Shown: positions 52,614 to 61,996, numbered from the stretch's first letter. The stretch: 64,000 nucleotides of DNA from Lachnospiraceae bacterium (GCA_021202635.1 JAJQCQ010000059.1:1-64000); one strand, 5' to 3'. A program made the numbers and translations. The notes: generated by a model not told the origin, from the letters alone.

Positions 52614-52678
52614 CGCCCGGTGCAGGGGTGGCTGAGGATTAAGCGAGAGCGTGTCCGAAGCCATTCCTGCACCGGGCG
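52614..52678. terminator. Long hairpin between convergent yhaN-like and AraC genes
   Basis: CGCCCGGTGCAGG and CCTGCACCGGGCG form a perfect 13-bp stem that continues inward (GGTGGCT/AGCCATT with wobbles) to about 20 bp, with a 25-nt loop. There is no T-run. Confidence 0.6.
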
Positions 52679-52690
52679 TCTTATGCGTAT

Positions 52691-53638
52691 TCACTCCTCA
52701 TATACCTTCCGATTGCACAGCGTCCGGTATTCGGACGGCGTACAGCCCTTCTTCTTTTTAAAGGTCCGGTTGAAGGTAGAGAGGCTGGAAAATCCGGACT
52801 GCAATGCCACCTCTGTGACGGACAGATCCGGCGACAGCAGAAGCGTTTCTGCCGCCTTGATCCGCAGCAGACACAGATAGTCGTAAAAATTATAGCCCGA
52901 GCATTGTTTGAACAGGCGCGAAAAGTGGTATTTTGAGAATCCGGCCACATCCGCGACCATTTCCAGGGAAATACTTTCTGTGTAATGCTGATCCATATAA
53001 TCGAAAACCGTGTTCAGCTTTTCGTACAGACGGTTCTGCCGTTCGACCGGATTTTCCGGATTATAGTGCGTATCATCCTGTTCCATGCGGTATTCCCCGT
53101 AATTGGCGAAAAACTGCAGCAGGCTCGCGTAGCAGTTCAGCTCGCGCATGTGTCCTCCCGTAAAATACTCGCGGCAGAGCTTTAAAATCAGGCCTGCCTC
53201 CTGATCATAGATGGCGGGGCAGTTGTCTGGGGTAATCAGCACGGCGTGGGCGACAAAGGCTGCCAGATAGGAATACCCTTTGATACTGGAGATCGCTTCC
53301 GGGTCGAAGATATAGATCAGCCGCAGGCCGGTGGGCGGCGCAATCAGCTGATGAAGCTCTCCGGATGGAACCATAAGGATATCTCCCGGCTCCAGGTCAT
53401 AGTGCGTCTGTCCGACGATGACCTGGTAGTGATTTTCCAGCGGCATAATCACTTCTGTGGCGGGGTGCCAGTGCGTCTCGTAGGATTCCGCTTTATTATT
53501 AATGAAGAAACGAAGCGTCGTATCCGGGTGAAAATCCACCTGTTCACGCGTACTGTCAATTTTTCTGTGATAACCGGAGGAGGCCTGTGTTCCGATTCGG
53601 AGTAATTCAGGCTCCAGAGTCAGAGGAGTTCGCTTCAT
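52691..53638 (-). CDS. AraC-family regulator with cupin sensor domain
   Basis: Start 53638 (MKRTPLTLEPELL) with AGGTG upstream; the longer track ORF has no support. The 315-residue protein has an N-terminal cupin (about 45-110: HWHPATEVIMPLENHYQVIV, LEPGDILMVPSGELHQLI) and two C-terminal AraC helix-turn-helix motifs (SLEMVADVAGFSKYHFSRLFK and SVTEVALQSGFSSLSTFNRTFKKKKG). It is divergent from the ABC importer genes and probably controls them in response to a sugar. Confidence 0.9.
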   Translation of the reverse strand: MKRTPLTLEPELLRIGTQASSGYHRKIDSTREQVDFHPDTTLRFFINNKAESYETHWHPATEVIMPLENHYQVIVGQTHYDLEPGDILMVPSGELHQLIAPPTGLRLIYIFDPEAISSIKGYSYLAAFVAHAVLITPDNCPAIYDQEAGLILKLCREYFTGGHMRELNCYASLLQFFANYGEYRMEQDDTHYNPENPVERQNRLYEKLNTVFDYMDQHYTESISLEMVADVAGFSKYHFSRLFKQCSGYNFYDYLCLLRIKAAETLLLSPDLSVTEVALQSGFSSLSTFNRTFKKKKGCTPSEYRTLCNRKVYEE

Positions 53639-53743
53639 AATCATTTCACCTGTTCCTTTCTTCCTGCGGCGTTGGCTGCAAAATGTGTGATAATCAACAC
53701 CGCAAACTGCACCAGAATCGTTATGATCTGCCGTGAATGACAG

Positions 53744-54003
53744 ATATTGCGCGACAAAAAACTGCATAAAATCGGGAAAAATGGGAAAATAGTGTAAAAA
53801 CCGCTGAAAATAATCGGCTCGTTTTTTGGCGGAATTATAGCATATTTCATCTGAAATAGCAATAACTGAGAAGTGAAAACGGGATGAAAATAGCCGGAAA
53901 ACCGCAGAAAAGGCAACTTGACGGGGAAAAAATCAAAAAAGCAATAATTGACGGCATATTGCGCAAAATGTGGTAAGTATCGAAAAAATAATTGTGCAAT
54001 AAT
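53744..54003 (+). promoter_or_regulatory. Divergent control region with repeated motif
   Basis: ATATTGCGCGACAAAA (53744) and ATATTGCGCAAAA (53956) are direct repeats, and TAATTGTGCAATAATG (about 53989) is a weaker third copy. A TTGACG box at 53948-53953 suggests a promoter for the importer. These could be AraC sites. The rest of the 410-bp gap (53639-54048) is AT-rich without a gene. Confidence 0.4.
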
Positions 54004-54048
54004 GTGAACATCCTTGAGACGAAAAAATAAATAAGAAGGGAGAAAACA

Positions 54049-55011
54049 ATGGCTGGAACAACAAAAAACACAAACAACAGCGCTGTTTCTGCTAAAAAAC
54101 CCCCGAGGGAGTCTTTTAGCAGGCACATACGCAAGTACTGGATGTGGTACTCGATGATGCTGATACCGCTTGTGTATTACATCGTCTTCCGCTACATTCC
54201 GATGGCGGGCAATATCATTGCCTTCCGCCACTATCGTGCAGGCAGCAGTATTTTCGGAGATGAGTGGAGCGGACTGAAGTATTTCAAGCAGTTCGTCCGG
54301 GACTCCAATTTCTGGAGGGCATTCCGGAACACACTGCTTTTGAACTTTGAGTATCTGATCATCAGCTTTCCGATCACGATTGCCTTTGCTTTGCTTTTGA
54401 ATGAAATAAAGAATACGAAGTTTAAGAAGGTTGTGCAGACGATCTCTTATCTGCCGCACTTTATCTCCATGGTTATCGTAGCCGGTATGGTGCGTGAAAT
54501 TCTTTCCACCAGCGGCCCGATCAACAGCTTCATCACCTCCATGGGTGGGAGCGCAATTCAGTTTATCAGCTTACCGCAATGGTTTCCGACGATCTTCGTG
54601 GTGACCGGTGTATGGCAGGGCCTTGGCTGGAACACCATCCTTTACCTGGCGGCGATGGCCGGCATCAGTCCGGATATGTACGAGGCGGCGGATCTGGACG
54701 GTGCGAGTAAGTTCCAGCAGTGTATTTACATAACATTGCCGTCGATTCTTCCAACGATCGCGACACTGCTGATCCTGAATATTGGCCAGCTGTGCGGCTC
54801 CGGCGCATTTGAGAAGGTCTTCCTTCTGTATCAGCCGACTACCTATGAGACGGCCGATATCATCGCTACTTATGTTTACCGTATGGGTCTTGGCTCCGGC
54901 AACTACAGCTACGCGACCGCGGTAGGTCTGTTCCAGGGTCTGATTAACCTGACACTTCTGACTGTGGCGAATAAGGTGTCCAAGAAGGTTGCGGGCACAG
55001 GCCTGTATTAA
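54049..55011 (+). CDS. ABC sugar importer permease 1 (LplB/YtcP-type partner)
   Basis: A 320-residue binding-protein-dependent permease with about six membrane helices (WYSMMLIPLVYYIVFRYIP at the start) and the EAA loop EAADLDGASKFQQCIYITLPSI, which contacts the ATPase. The order permease-permease-binding protein and the families match LplB-YtcP-LplA-type complex-oligosaccharide importers, which use a shared ATPase encoded elsewhere. GAAGGGAGAAAACA precedes the start. No ATPase gene is in the cluster. Confidence 0.9.
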   Translation: MAGTTKNTNNSAVSAKKPPRESFSRHIRKYWMWYSMMLIPLVYYIVFRYIPMAGNIIAFRHYRAGSSIFGDEWSGLKYFKQFVRDSNFWRAFRNTLLLNFEYLIISFPITIAFALLLNEIKNTKFKKVVQTISYLPHFISMVIVAGMVREILSTSGPINSFITSMGGSAIQFISLPQWFPTIFVVTGVWQGLGWNTILYLAAMAGISPDMYEAADLDGASKFQQCIYITLPSILPTIATLLILNIGQLCGSGAFEKVFLLYQPTTYETADIIATYVYRMGLGSGNYSYATAVGLFQGLINLTLLTVANKVSKKVAGTGLY

Positions 55012-55027
55012 GGAGGGAGGAACTACG

Positions 55028-55918
55028 ATGGCGAAAACACATAACGGCAGCGCGATCAAGGTTTCGCGCGGTTACCGTATTTTTACTGTATGTAATACGA
55101 TCCTCATGATCGTGATCTGTGCGGTTATGCTTTATCCGTTCCTGTACCTGATTGCGCAGTCGTTTTCTTCGTATGACGCGATTGTAGCAGGGAAGGTAGG
55201 ACTGCTTCCGGTGGATTTCAGTGTAGATACGTATATCTATGTAATTACGAACGGTGTATTTATCCCGGACTACATTAATACGATTGTATACTCGATCACC
55301 GGTACGGTGCTGGCGCTGTTTTTCTCGGCGCTGCTGGCTTACCCGATGTCAAAGTCGGAGCTGTGGGGCAATAAGTTTGTCGGACCATTCATCATCTTCA
55401 CGATGTATTTTGGCGGCGGCATGATCCCGAACTACCTGTTGATGATCAACCTGGGACTGCAGGATACTGTAGCAGCATTCCTTCTTCCGTCCCTGATCTC
55501 TACTTACTACGTGATTCTGATGCGTTCTTTCTTCGAGACCGTTCCGAAAGAGCTCGAAGAAGCGGGCGAGATGGATGGCCTGAATAAATACGGTGTATTT
55601 TTCCGGATTGCGCTTCCGCTTTCCAAGCCGATCATCGCGACCATGGTTCTGTTTTACCTGGTTATGTACTGGAACGACTGGTTTAACGCGTTCCTGTATC
55701 TGGATACGCAGAGCAAATGGCCTGTGGCTTATTACCTGCGGAACCTGATCTCTACCGCATCCTCTTCTACCTCACAGGATGCGGGCGAGACGATTGCGAT
55801 TGCGGCGAATATCAAATCCTGCGCCATGGTACTGACGGCGGCGCCGATTATCTGCGTCTACCCGTTCATTCAGAAGTACTTCGTACAGGGCATGATGCTC
55901 GGCGGCGTAAAGGGCTGA
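55028..55918 (+). CDS. ABC sugar importer permease 2 (MalG/YtcP type)
   Basis: Start 55028 (MAKTHNGSAIKVSRGY) with AAGGAGGGAGGAACTACG upstream; the track start is earlier. The 296-residue permease has an EAA loop (EELEEAGEMDGLNKYGVFFRIALPL) and the typical C-terminus QGMMLGGVKG. It starts 16 bp after the first permease and forms the translocation pore with it. Confidence 0.92.
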   Translation: MAKTHNGSAIKVSRGYRIFTVCNTILMIVICAVMLYPFLYLIAQSFSSYDAIVAGKVGLLPVDFSVDTYIYVITNGVFIPDYINTIVYSITGTVLALFFSALLAYPMSKSELWGNKFVGPFIIFTMYFGGGMIPNYLLMINLGLQDTVAAFLLPSLISTYYVILMRSFFETVPKELEEAGEMDGLNKYGVFFRIALPLSKPIIATMVLFYLVMYWNDWFNAFLYLDTQSKWPVAYYLRNLISTASSSTSQDAGETIAIAANIKSCAMVLTAAPIICVYPFIQKYFVQGMMLGGVKG

Positions 55919-55990
55919 TCACACACGAAATGTATGTTGGCACAGTCTGGCAGAGAGCGCAGGTGTGCGGTGAAGCATAATTGATCGTTT

Positions 55991-56140
55991 GCTCTTGTGA
56001 AAGAGCTTATGATATAGAAAGACATAGCGAACGTCAGCAAAAGAGGATTCTTCTTCCCGGAATTATTTTGTAATCGGGACGGTAAACGGAATTTGCGAAT
56101 TGGCCTGACGTTCGCTAAAAACGGATTTACACAGCCGTTT
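55991..56140 (+). ncRNA. Structured intergenic RNA between permease and binding-protein genes
   Basis: GCTCTT-gtga-AAGAGC (55991-56006) is followed by a perfect 13-bp inverted repeat TAGCGAACGTCAG (56025-56037) and CTGACGTTCGCTA (56105-56117) that encloses TCCCG...CGGGA with an ATTA/TAAT inner stem, and then AAACGG...CCGTTT (56119-56140). It sits 40 bp ahead of the binding-protein ATG. Likely roles are partial termination or mRNA stabilisation that raises binding-protein levels; an operator is an alternative. Confidence 0.5.
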
Positions 56141-56180
56141 GCACAATTTCTCAGATTTTATAATAAGGAGGAAAAAGACA

Positions 56181-57914
56181 ATGAAAACAATTTCCAGACG
56201 TGATTTTCTGAAAGGTTCCGCGGCAGGCATGATGGGCGTAGCGCTTGCCGGCTTTATGGGACCGATCTCTGCTTCTGCAAGCGAAGATACCGACAATGGC
56301 GACGGCAGCTTCTACAACGCAGATCTGGGATATACCTATGGCACAACATTCTATTCGGATGAGCCGGTGACTTACACCATGTTCTTCAACGACAACGATG
56401 CGTATCCGATCCAGGACAGCTGGTATACAGACGGCGGTATCTTTGATGAGATCACCAAGGCAACCAACGTTTCCCTGGACATCACAGTTGTAAACAATGC
56501 GAGCTACTCTGATAAGGTAACACTGGCGATCTCCGGTGGTACCGCTCCGTACATCATTCCGAAGATGTACAGTGAGACCGCGTATGTGACCGGCGGCGGC
56601 ATCGTTGCGGTTTCTGATTATGTAGATTACATGACGAATTACTCTGGCATGATCGAGGATTACGGGCTTCAGACAGAGGTAGATACTCTGCTTCAGGAGG
56701 ATGGCCGCTATTATCGTCTGCCGGGTCTGAAAGAGACCGCTCTTCAGGACTACTCCCTGCTGATCCGTTCCGATCTCTTTGAGGCGGCTGGTTACGATGT
56801 GACTACTCTCGAAGAGAACTGGACCTGGGATGAGTTCACGGATATCCTGGTTGATGTAAAGGCATACATGGTAGAGCAGGGCATGATCGATGAGTCCGCT
56901 TATATCTGGTCTGACCGCTGGTGCGGCGCTACTTCCGGATATGGCCAGGGCGGCTGCCTGCTGAACCTGATGGCTGCTACCTATGGTATCCACAGCGGCT
57001 GGAGCATCACATCCAATTCCGCTGGTCTGTATTTCGACTGGGATGCAGATGAGTTCAAGCTCAGCGCAACGAGCGACGCGTACAAAGAGTACATGACCAT
57101 GGTACAGCGCCTGGTAAGCGAAGGCATCCTTGATCCGGAGACCTGGAGCCAGGAAGATGACACTGCGGACGGTAAGTTCTATCGTGGCGAGACGGCTCTG
57201 ATTTCCACGAACCGTTCTTCCTATACAACACAGATCGATGGTCTGACCTCTCAGCTGGGTGAGGGTAACTTCTCCGTATATGAGGTTGTTATTCCGAAGG
57301 GAACCAACAATTATCAGGCTGAGAATTCCCGTCTGGAGTGCGGTGTCTGCATTTCTTCCACCGCTCTGAATGATCTGGGCGAGGACGAGTTCATCAAGAT
57401 GATGCGCTTCGTTGACTGGCTGTGGTATTCCGAGGCAGGTCTGACTCTGACTAAGTGGGGCGTAGAGGGCGATACCTACACCGTGACCGATGGTACCTAT
57501 GCGCTGACTGATGGCTATTACTGCGGCGGACTTTCCATTTCTCAGACCTCTGACGATCAGGTAGATCTGCGTATGGAGAAGGGCTTCGCGTGCGGCAACT
57601 TTATGTACAGCGGCAGCCAGGAGCTTCTGACCAGCAACTTCTCTGCAGAGTTGAGAGATTACTATGACAGGATGTCTGCTTACAGAGAACTGTCTGAGAT
57701 TGATCCGTCGATCGCTATGAGCGAGGATGATTCCGAGATGGCGAACCTGTGGGCAACTCCGCTGGTTGATACGATCAATACCTGGACGCTGAAGTTCGCG
57801 ATGGGTCAGGCTGACGTAGAGGCTGACTGGGATACTTATGTAGCAGAGGTAGAAGCACAGAATGCAGACAGCCTTGTAAATCTGTACAATGACTACTATC
57901 AGGCAAGCAAATAA
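56181..57914 (+). CDS. Extracellular sugar-binding protein with Tat-like signal
   Basis: Start 56181 has ATAAGGAGGAAAAAGAC upstream. The 577-residue protein starts MKTISRRDFLKGSAAGMMGVALAGF, a twin-arginine signal with AxA cleavage near SASASE, and has no lipobox cysteine. The mature part fits family-1 solute-binding proteins of the LplA type (GGIFDEITKATNVSLDITVV, NWTWDEFTDILVDVKAYM). It would deliver oligosaccharides to the two upstream permeases. Most Firmicute homologues are Sec-exported lipoproteins, so the export route here is unusual. It ends the operon with a strong terminator. Confidence 0.88.
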   Translation: MKTISRRDFLKGSAAGMMGVALAGFMGPISASASEDTDNGDGSFYNADLGYTYGTTFYSDEPVTYTMFFNDNDAYPIQDSWYTDGGIFDEITKATNVSLDITVVNNASYSDKVTLAISGGTAPYIIPKMYSETAYVTGGGIVAVSDYVDYMTNYSGMIEDYGLQTEVDTLLQEDGRYYRLPGLKETALQDYSLLIRSDLFEAAGYDVTTLEENWTWDEFTDILVDVKAYMVEQGMIDESAYIWSDRWCGATSGYGQGGCLLNLMAATYGIHSGWSITSNSAGLYFDWDADEFKLSATSDAYKEYMTMVQRLVSEGILDPETWSQEDDTADGKFYRGETALISTNRSSYTTQIDGLTSQLGEGNFSVYEVVIPKGTNNYQAENSRLECGVCISSTALNDLGEDEFIKMMRFVDWLWYSEAGLTLTKWGVEGDTYTVTDGTYALTDGYYCGGLSISQTSDDQVDLRMEKGFACGNFMYSGSQELLTSNFSAELRDYYDRMSAYRELSEIDPSIAMSEDDSEMANLWATPLVDTINTWTLKFAMGQADVEADWDTYVAEVEAQNADSLVNLYNDYYQASK

Positions 57915-57982
57915 AGAATGACGTGTGTCTGGTTCAGACCATGAGATTATGGACTGAGCGGAAAACGGATCACGCGAAAATG

Positions 57983-58015
57983 GGAGACCGGCAAAAAGGC
58001 CGGTCTCCTTTTTTT
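57983..58015 (+). terminator. Strong rho-independent terminator
   Basis: GGAGACCGGC and GCCGGTCTCC, 10-bp perfect stem, followed by seven T residues. Confidence 0.95.
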
Positions 58016-58094
58016 GCGTGCAATACTGTTCTGAACCGTTACCATAAAATTAAATTATAGGTTACCGTATACGCCAAATTTTTTGAACTTTTTT

Positions 58095-58116
58095 GTCGGG
58101 GAGAAAAAGGTATAAT
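58095..58116 (+). promoter_or_regulatory. Candidate promoter for the M20-MATE genes
   Basis: A consensus TATAAT at 58111-58116 lies 56 bp before the amidohydrolase start; upstream T-rich sequence gives only a weak -35. A fragment TACTGTTCTGAACCGTTAC near 58024 resembles the right end of the dispersed element. Confidence 0.4.
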
Positions 58117-58172
58117 ACAGAAGAGTGATGAAAGAGGATATACACATTTACAAACACAAAGGAGAGAATGGG

Positions 58173-59552
58173 ATGAACAGATATTTGCAGGAATGGTATG
58201 ATCGAAAGACAGATGAGGTGCGCAAGGTGATTCATTCGATTTGGGAGCACCCGGAGACCTGTTTTCAGGAACAGTTTGCGACAGAGGCGGTCAGAGCTTT
58301 TGTGGCGAACGAGGGATATGACGAGATTCTGGTCAGAGATGTCAGAGATTTCAAAAATACAGAAACAGCTACGCCGAACAGTGTGATTGCTGTGTATGGG
58401 AGCGGGCATCCGGTGATTGCGATCGTAGGTGAACTGGATGCACTTCCAGGTCTGCAGCAGGATGCAGTTCCTTATAAAAGTGTCGGAGCAGGAGCCGGTC
58501 ATGGCTGCGGCCACTGCCTGATGGCGGGTGGAGCGATGGCTGCGGCTTCTGCTCTTCGGTATGCGATGGAAAAGGAAGGCCTGAAGGGAACGGTGAAGCT
58601 GATTGAAGCTCCTGCTGAGGAGGGCGGTTGTGGAAAAGGATGGCTGGTGGCCAACGGCGTATTTGATGATGTGGATATGGCTCTTATGTGGCATTCCAGT
58701 CTGGTACCTCTTAACTTTTCTCCTACGGCTTCCATGTCTGTGTATGATGTGGATTTTGAATTCTTTGGCAAGTCGGCACATGCGGCCGGAATGCCGGAAA
58801 ACGGCAGAAGCGCGCTGGATGCGGTTCAGCTGATGAATATTGGTATTGAATTTATGAGAGAGCATGTGAATCAGAATGTGCGGATGCATTACAATATCCC
58901 CAGCGGAGGCGCAGCGGCCAATATTGTTCCTGACTATGCTTCCGTTCACTATATGTTCCGCTCCTCCAGCGGGGATGAGGATGCCAGAGAAGTGTTTGAG
59001 AGAGGTCTGAAAGTAGCACAGGGGGCTGCTTTGATGACGGAAACGCAGATGAAATACAAAATCACGTCCCTGCTGCCTCATCAGTATTATAATCTGCCGC
59101 TGTGCCGGTTCATGGATCAGGCAGTTCCTGAAGTGCCGCCTCTGACTTTTACGGAAGAAGAATACGCGTTTGCCCGGGAGCTTTGGGAGAATACTATGGG
59201 GAAACCGGCGCCTGAGGATCCGGAGAAGGTATTGAATACGAAATTCTTGCCCTATACGGATACGGTGGATGAATCTTTTTCTTCCTGTACAGATGCGGCA
59301 ATCATGAGTCATGTGGTACCTACGGTTCATTATCATGGAAGCGGCCGGCTGGCGGGGACACCAGGACATCACTGGAATATTACCAGCACCTCCGGAATGA
59401 GCATCGGCGAAAAAGGGGGGATTTATGCTTACAGCGTATTGGCGCAGGGCGCATATAATGTACTTACGCATCCGGAGGTGACAAAGGAATTCTGGGATTA
59501 TCAGAAATCTTTAAATATTCCGCCGTATGAATTTTTTGAAACAATCAATTAA
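58173..59552 (+). CDS. M20 family amidohydrolase (AbgB-like)
   Basis: Start 58173 (MNRYLQEWYDRKTDEV) has AAAGGAGAGAATGG upstream. The 459-residue protein has the M20 metal-site motifs VGELDALPG, GHGCGHCLMAGG and APAEEGGCGKG and the dimerisation/lid domain (SAHAAGMPENGRSALDAVQ). It resembles p-aminobenzoyl-glutamate hydrolase subunit B and related N-acyl amino acid amidohydrolases. The MATE exporter gene begins 14 bp later, so the pair may process and export a small amide compound. Substrate not fixed. Confidence 0.9.
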   Translation: MNRYLQEWYDRKTDEVRKVIHSIWEHPETCFQEQFATEAVRAFVANEGYDEILVRDVRDFKNTETATPNSVIAVYGSGHPVIAIVGELDALPGLQQDAVPYKSVGAGAGHGCGHCLMAGGAMAAASALRYAMEKEGLKGTVKLIEAPAEEGGCGKGWLVANGVFDDVDMALMWHSSLVPLNFSPTASMSVYDVDFEFFGKSAHAAGMPENGRSALDAVQLMNIGIEFMREHVNQNVRMHYNIPSGGAAANIVPDYASVHYMFRSSSGDEDAREVFERGLKVAQGAALMTETQMKYKITSLLPHQYYNLPLCRFMDQAVPEVPPLTFTEEEYAFARELWENTMGKPAPEDPEKVLNTKFLPYTDTVDESFSSCTDAAIMSHVVPTVHYHGSGRLAGTPGHHWNITSTSGMSIGEKGGIYAYSVLAQGAYNVLTHPEVTKEFWDYQKSLNIPPYEFFETIN

Positions 59553-59566
59553 AGGACGCATAAAAA

Positions 59567-60916
59567 GTGAAAGCAGAAGACAAAATTGAAATATTTGAAA
59601 AGGAAGCCATCTCTTCGGCAGTCATTAAGCTGGCGGTTCCTACGGTGATCAGCTCCCTGGTAACCGTGATTTACAGCCTTGTAGATACCTATTTTGTAGG
59701 TTTTATGAATGATCCGATCGAAACAGCTGCGGTGACTCTGGCAGCGCCGGTATTGCTGGCGTTTAACGCGGTCAACAATCTTTTCGGGGTAGGAGCCTCC
59801 AGTCTGATCAGCCGGTCGATGGGGTTAAAGGATTATGATAAAGTAAAAAAAGCATCTGCCTTCGGGTTTTACTGTGCGCTGATTGCCAGTATTTTGTTCT
59901 CACTGGTGTGCTTTTTCTTTCGAACCGGTCTCCTGCAGCTGCTGGGAGCCGACAGCAGTACGGAAGGAACGACATGGGGATATATGCTCTGGGCGGTGTG
60001 CCTGGGAGCGCCGCCGTCCATTCTGTCTGTAGTGATGGCATATATCATCCGGTCTGAGGGTTCTTCCTTGCATGCCAGTATCGGAACGATGAGCGGATGC
60101 ATACTGAATATGGTTCTGGATCCTGTTTTTATTTTAGGATTCCACATGGGGGCGGCGGGCGCGGGAATCGCTACAATGATCTCTAATTATGTGGCGTGTG
60201 CTTATTTTCTGATCTTTATGTTTGTACGAAGAAAAAACACGTTCCTGAGTATTCATCCGAAGGATTTTCAGTTCACGCTTCCTATGGTGAAAGATGTGTG
60301 TGTGGTAGGGATTCCCGCCGCGATTCAGAACCTGCTGAATGTGACCGGTATGACAATTCTGAATAATTTTGCGGCGCCTTATGGGGCAGATGCGGTATCC
60401 GCTATTGGAATTTCTCATAAAATCGCTATGGTGCCTCTGAACACAGCCTTGGGATTCTCGACCGGTGTGATGCCACTGATTGGGTATAATTATTCTAATA
60501 AAAATTACCGGCGGATGAAAGAGAGTATTACGTATTCGTTCAAATTGATGCTTCCAATTATGGTTGTGATATCGGTACTGCTGTTTGTTTTTTCGACGCC
60601 GGTTGTGCATCTGTTTATGGAAGATGAATCAGTAGTGGCATATGGTTCCGCCTTTTTGAAGGAGGCATGTATCGGTCTTCCGCTGTTTCTGGTGGATTTT
60701 ATGGCGGTACAGGTGTATCAGGCACTGGGAAAAGGGCAATATGCATTTGCGTTTGCGATTACCAGAAAAATCATTCTGGAAATACCCGCAATTATTATAT
60801 TGAATCGTATTTTTCCATTGTATGGAATTGCGTTCGCGCAGAGCTTCTCGGAAATATGTCTGGGATGTGTGGGGATTGTCTGTCTGTGCAGGCTGTTTCG
60901 TAAATACAAGGACTAA
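59567..60916 (+). CDS. MATE family efflux transporter
   Basis: A 449-residue protein with about twelve membrane helices in two MatE halves (IKLAVPTVISSLVTVIYSLVDTYFVG; VCVVGIPAAIQNLLNVTGMTILN). GTG is the start (AAAGGACGCATAAAA upstream). It exports drugs or metabolites using a sodium or proton gradient. It is translationally close to the amidohydrolase gene. Confidence 0.92.
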   Translation: MKAEDKIEIFEKEAISSAVIKLAVPTVISSLVTVIYSLVDTYFVGFMNDPIETAAVTLAAPVLLAFNAVNNLFGVGASSLISRSMGLKDYDKVKKASAFGFYCALIASILFSLVCFFFRTGLLQLLGADSSTEGTTWGYMLWAVCLGAPPSILSVVMAYIIRSEGSSLHASIGTMSGCILNMVLDPVFILGFHMGAAGAGIATMISNYVACAYFLIFMFVRRKNTFLSIHPKDFQFTLPMVKDVCVVGIPAAIQNLLNVTGMTILNNFAAPYGADAVSAIGISHKIAMVPLNTALGFSTGVMPLIGYNYSNKNYRRMKESITYSFKLMLPIMVVISVLLFVFSTPVVHLFMEDESVVAYGSAFLKEACIGLPLFLVDFMAVQVYQALGKGQYAFAFAITRKIILEIPAIIILNRIFPLYGIAFAQSFSEICLGCVGIVCLCRLFRKYKD

Positions 60917-60921
60917 AAATA

Positions 60922-60960
60922 GAGCAGGCGATGGAAGATCGTCTGCTCCATTTACATTTT
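60922..60960 (+). terminator. Terminator after the MATE gene
   Basis: GAGCAGGCGAT-ggaag-ATCGTCTGCTC (one wobble) followed by CATTTACATTTTT. The stem again contains GAGCAG. Confidence 0.75.
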
Positions 60961-61044
60961 TATATCTTTACAAATGCCCTGGAAACGTTTTATGATAGAA
61001 AAATCAAAGCGATAAAAGTTATAAAGGTTGAGGAGGGCAGCCCC

Positions 61045-61959
61045 ATGACATTTATTCAATTGAAGTATTTTTGTGAAGTATGCAGATGGAAAAGCATTAA
61101 CAAGGCGGCGGAGCAGTTGTTTGTCACACAGCCGGCGGTGTCCAACGCGATAAAAAAACTGGAAGAGGAATTGTCGACATCGCTGTTTATGAGAAATAAT
61201 AATAGAATGCTCCTGACGGACGCGGGAAGGTACCTCTACGATTCCGCTGTAAAGATATTGCACGAAATGGACGCGCTGGAAGAAAAGATGCTGCGGGATT
61301 ACGCGAATCAGTCTTCCTGTAATGAGATCAAAATTGGTCTTCCGCCTGCGTTCGCGAGCTGGTGCATTGATTTGCTGGATGAGCCGATCAGGAAACTGAA
61401 CCGGAAATATGACGAGAAAATCCGGGTTGCTCTGCTGGAGATTCATTCCGATTATCTGGAAGATGCTTTTCTGGATCAGAAGGTGGATCTGCTGATCTGC
61501 TCGGTAGATGGAAAGGTTCCGGAATACCTGGGGAAAAGGACCATTTATAAGACGAGCATAAAGGCATGTATGGGAATACAGAATCCGCTTGCTGACCGGG
61601 AGGTGATTCGAATGGAGGATCTGGCAGGCTATCCGTTAATTTATTCTGACCGCCTGGAGGGGAGCTTTATCCGCCATATCATTCAGATGGCCAATGAGGC
61701 TGGAGTGAGACTGAACTTTCAGTATTATTTTAAACGGGGAGAGGCCATCAGGAGCATCCTGAGCCGCACAAATGCGGTCGTTTTTGCCAGACCGGAGCTG
61801 TCCAATATAGAAGGCCCGGAGTTTGTATCAAAGCCGATGGAAAAAACCATAGAAAGTGAGCTGGATATTCTCTATGACAACCGATACGCGATGCGTAAGG
61901 AGGTTGTTTCCCTGATTGAATTCATCTTTTCCTCAGAAAAGGTGCGGGAATTAAAATGA
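61045..61959 (+). CDS. LysR-family transcriptional regulator
   Basis: Start 61045 (MTFIQLKYFCEVCRWKS) has GGTTGAGGAGGGCAGCCCC upstream. The 304-residue protein has an N-terminal helix-turn-helix (SINKAAEQLFVTQPAVSNAIKKLEEEL) and a periplasmic-binding-like effector domain. It lies between the M20-MATE pair and the S9 peptidase gene and may control either. Effector unknown. Confidence 0.9.
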   Translation: MTFIQLKYFCEVCRWKSINKAAEQLFVTQPAVSNAIKKLEEELSTSLFMRNNNRMLLTDAGRYLYDSAVKILHEMDALEEKMLRDYANQSSCNEIKIGLPPAFASWCIDLLDEPIRKLNRKYDEKIRVALLEIHSDYLEDAFLDQKVDLLICSVDGKVPEYLGKRTIYKTSIKACMGIQNPLADREVIRMEDLAGYPLIYSDRLEGSFIRHIIQMANEAGVRLNFQYYFKRGEAIRSILSRTNAVVFARPELSNIEGPEFVSKPMEKTIESELDILYDNRYAMRKEVVSLIEFIFSSEKVRELK

Positions 61960-61964
61960 TTTTT

Positions 61965-61996
61965 TGTAACAGTACTGAGCAGTTACAATTTTTTAT
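61965..61996 (+). terminator. Hairpin after the LysR gene, built from the dispersed repeat end
   Basis: TGTAAC...GTTACA with AGTACTGAGCA in the loop, followed by ATTTTTTAT. The arms look like the GTAACAGTTCAGAGCA end of the dispersed element. Confidence 0.55.
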
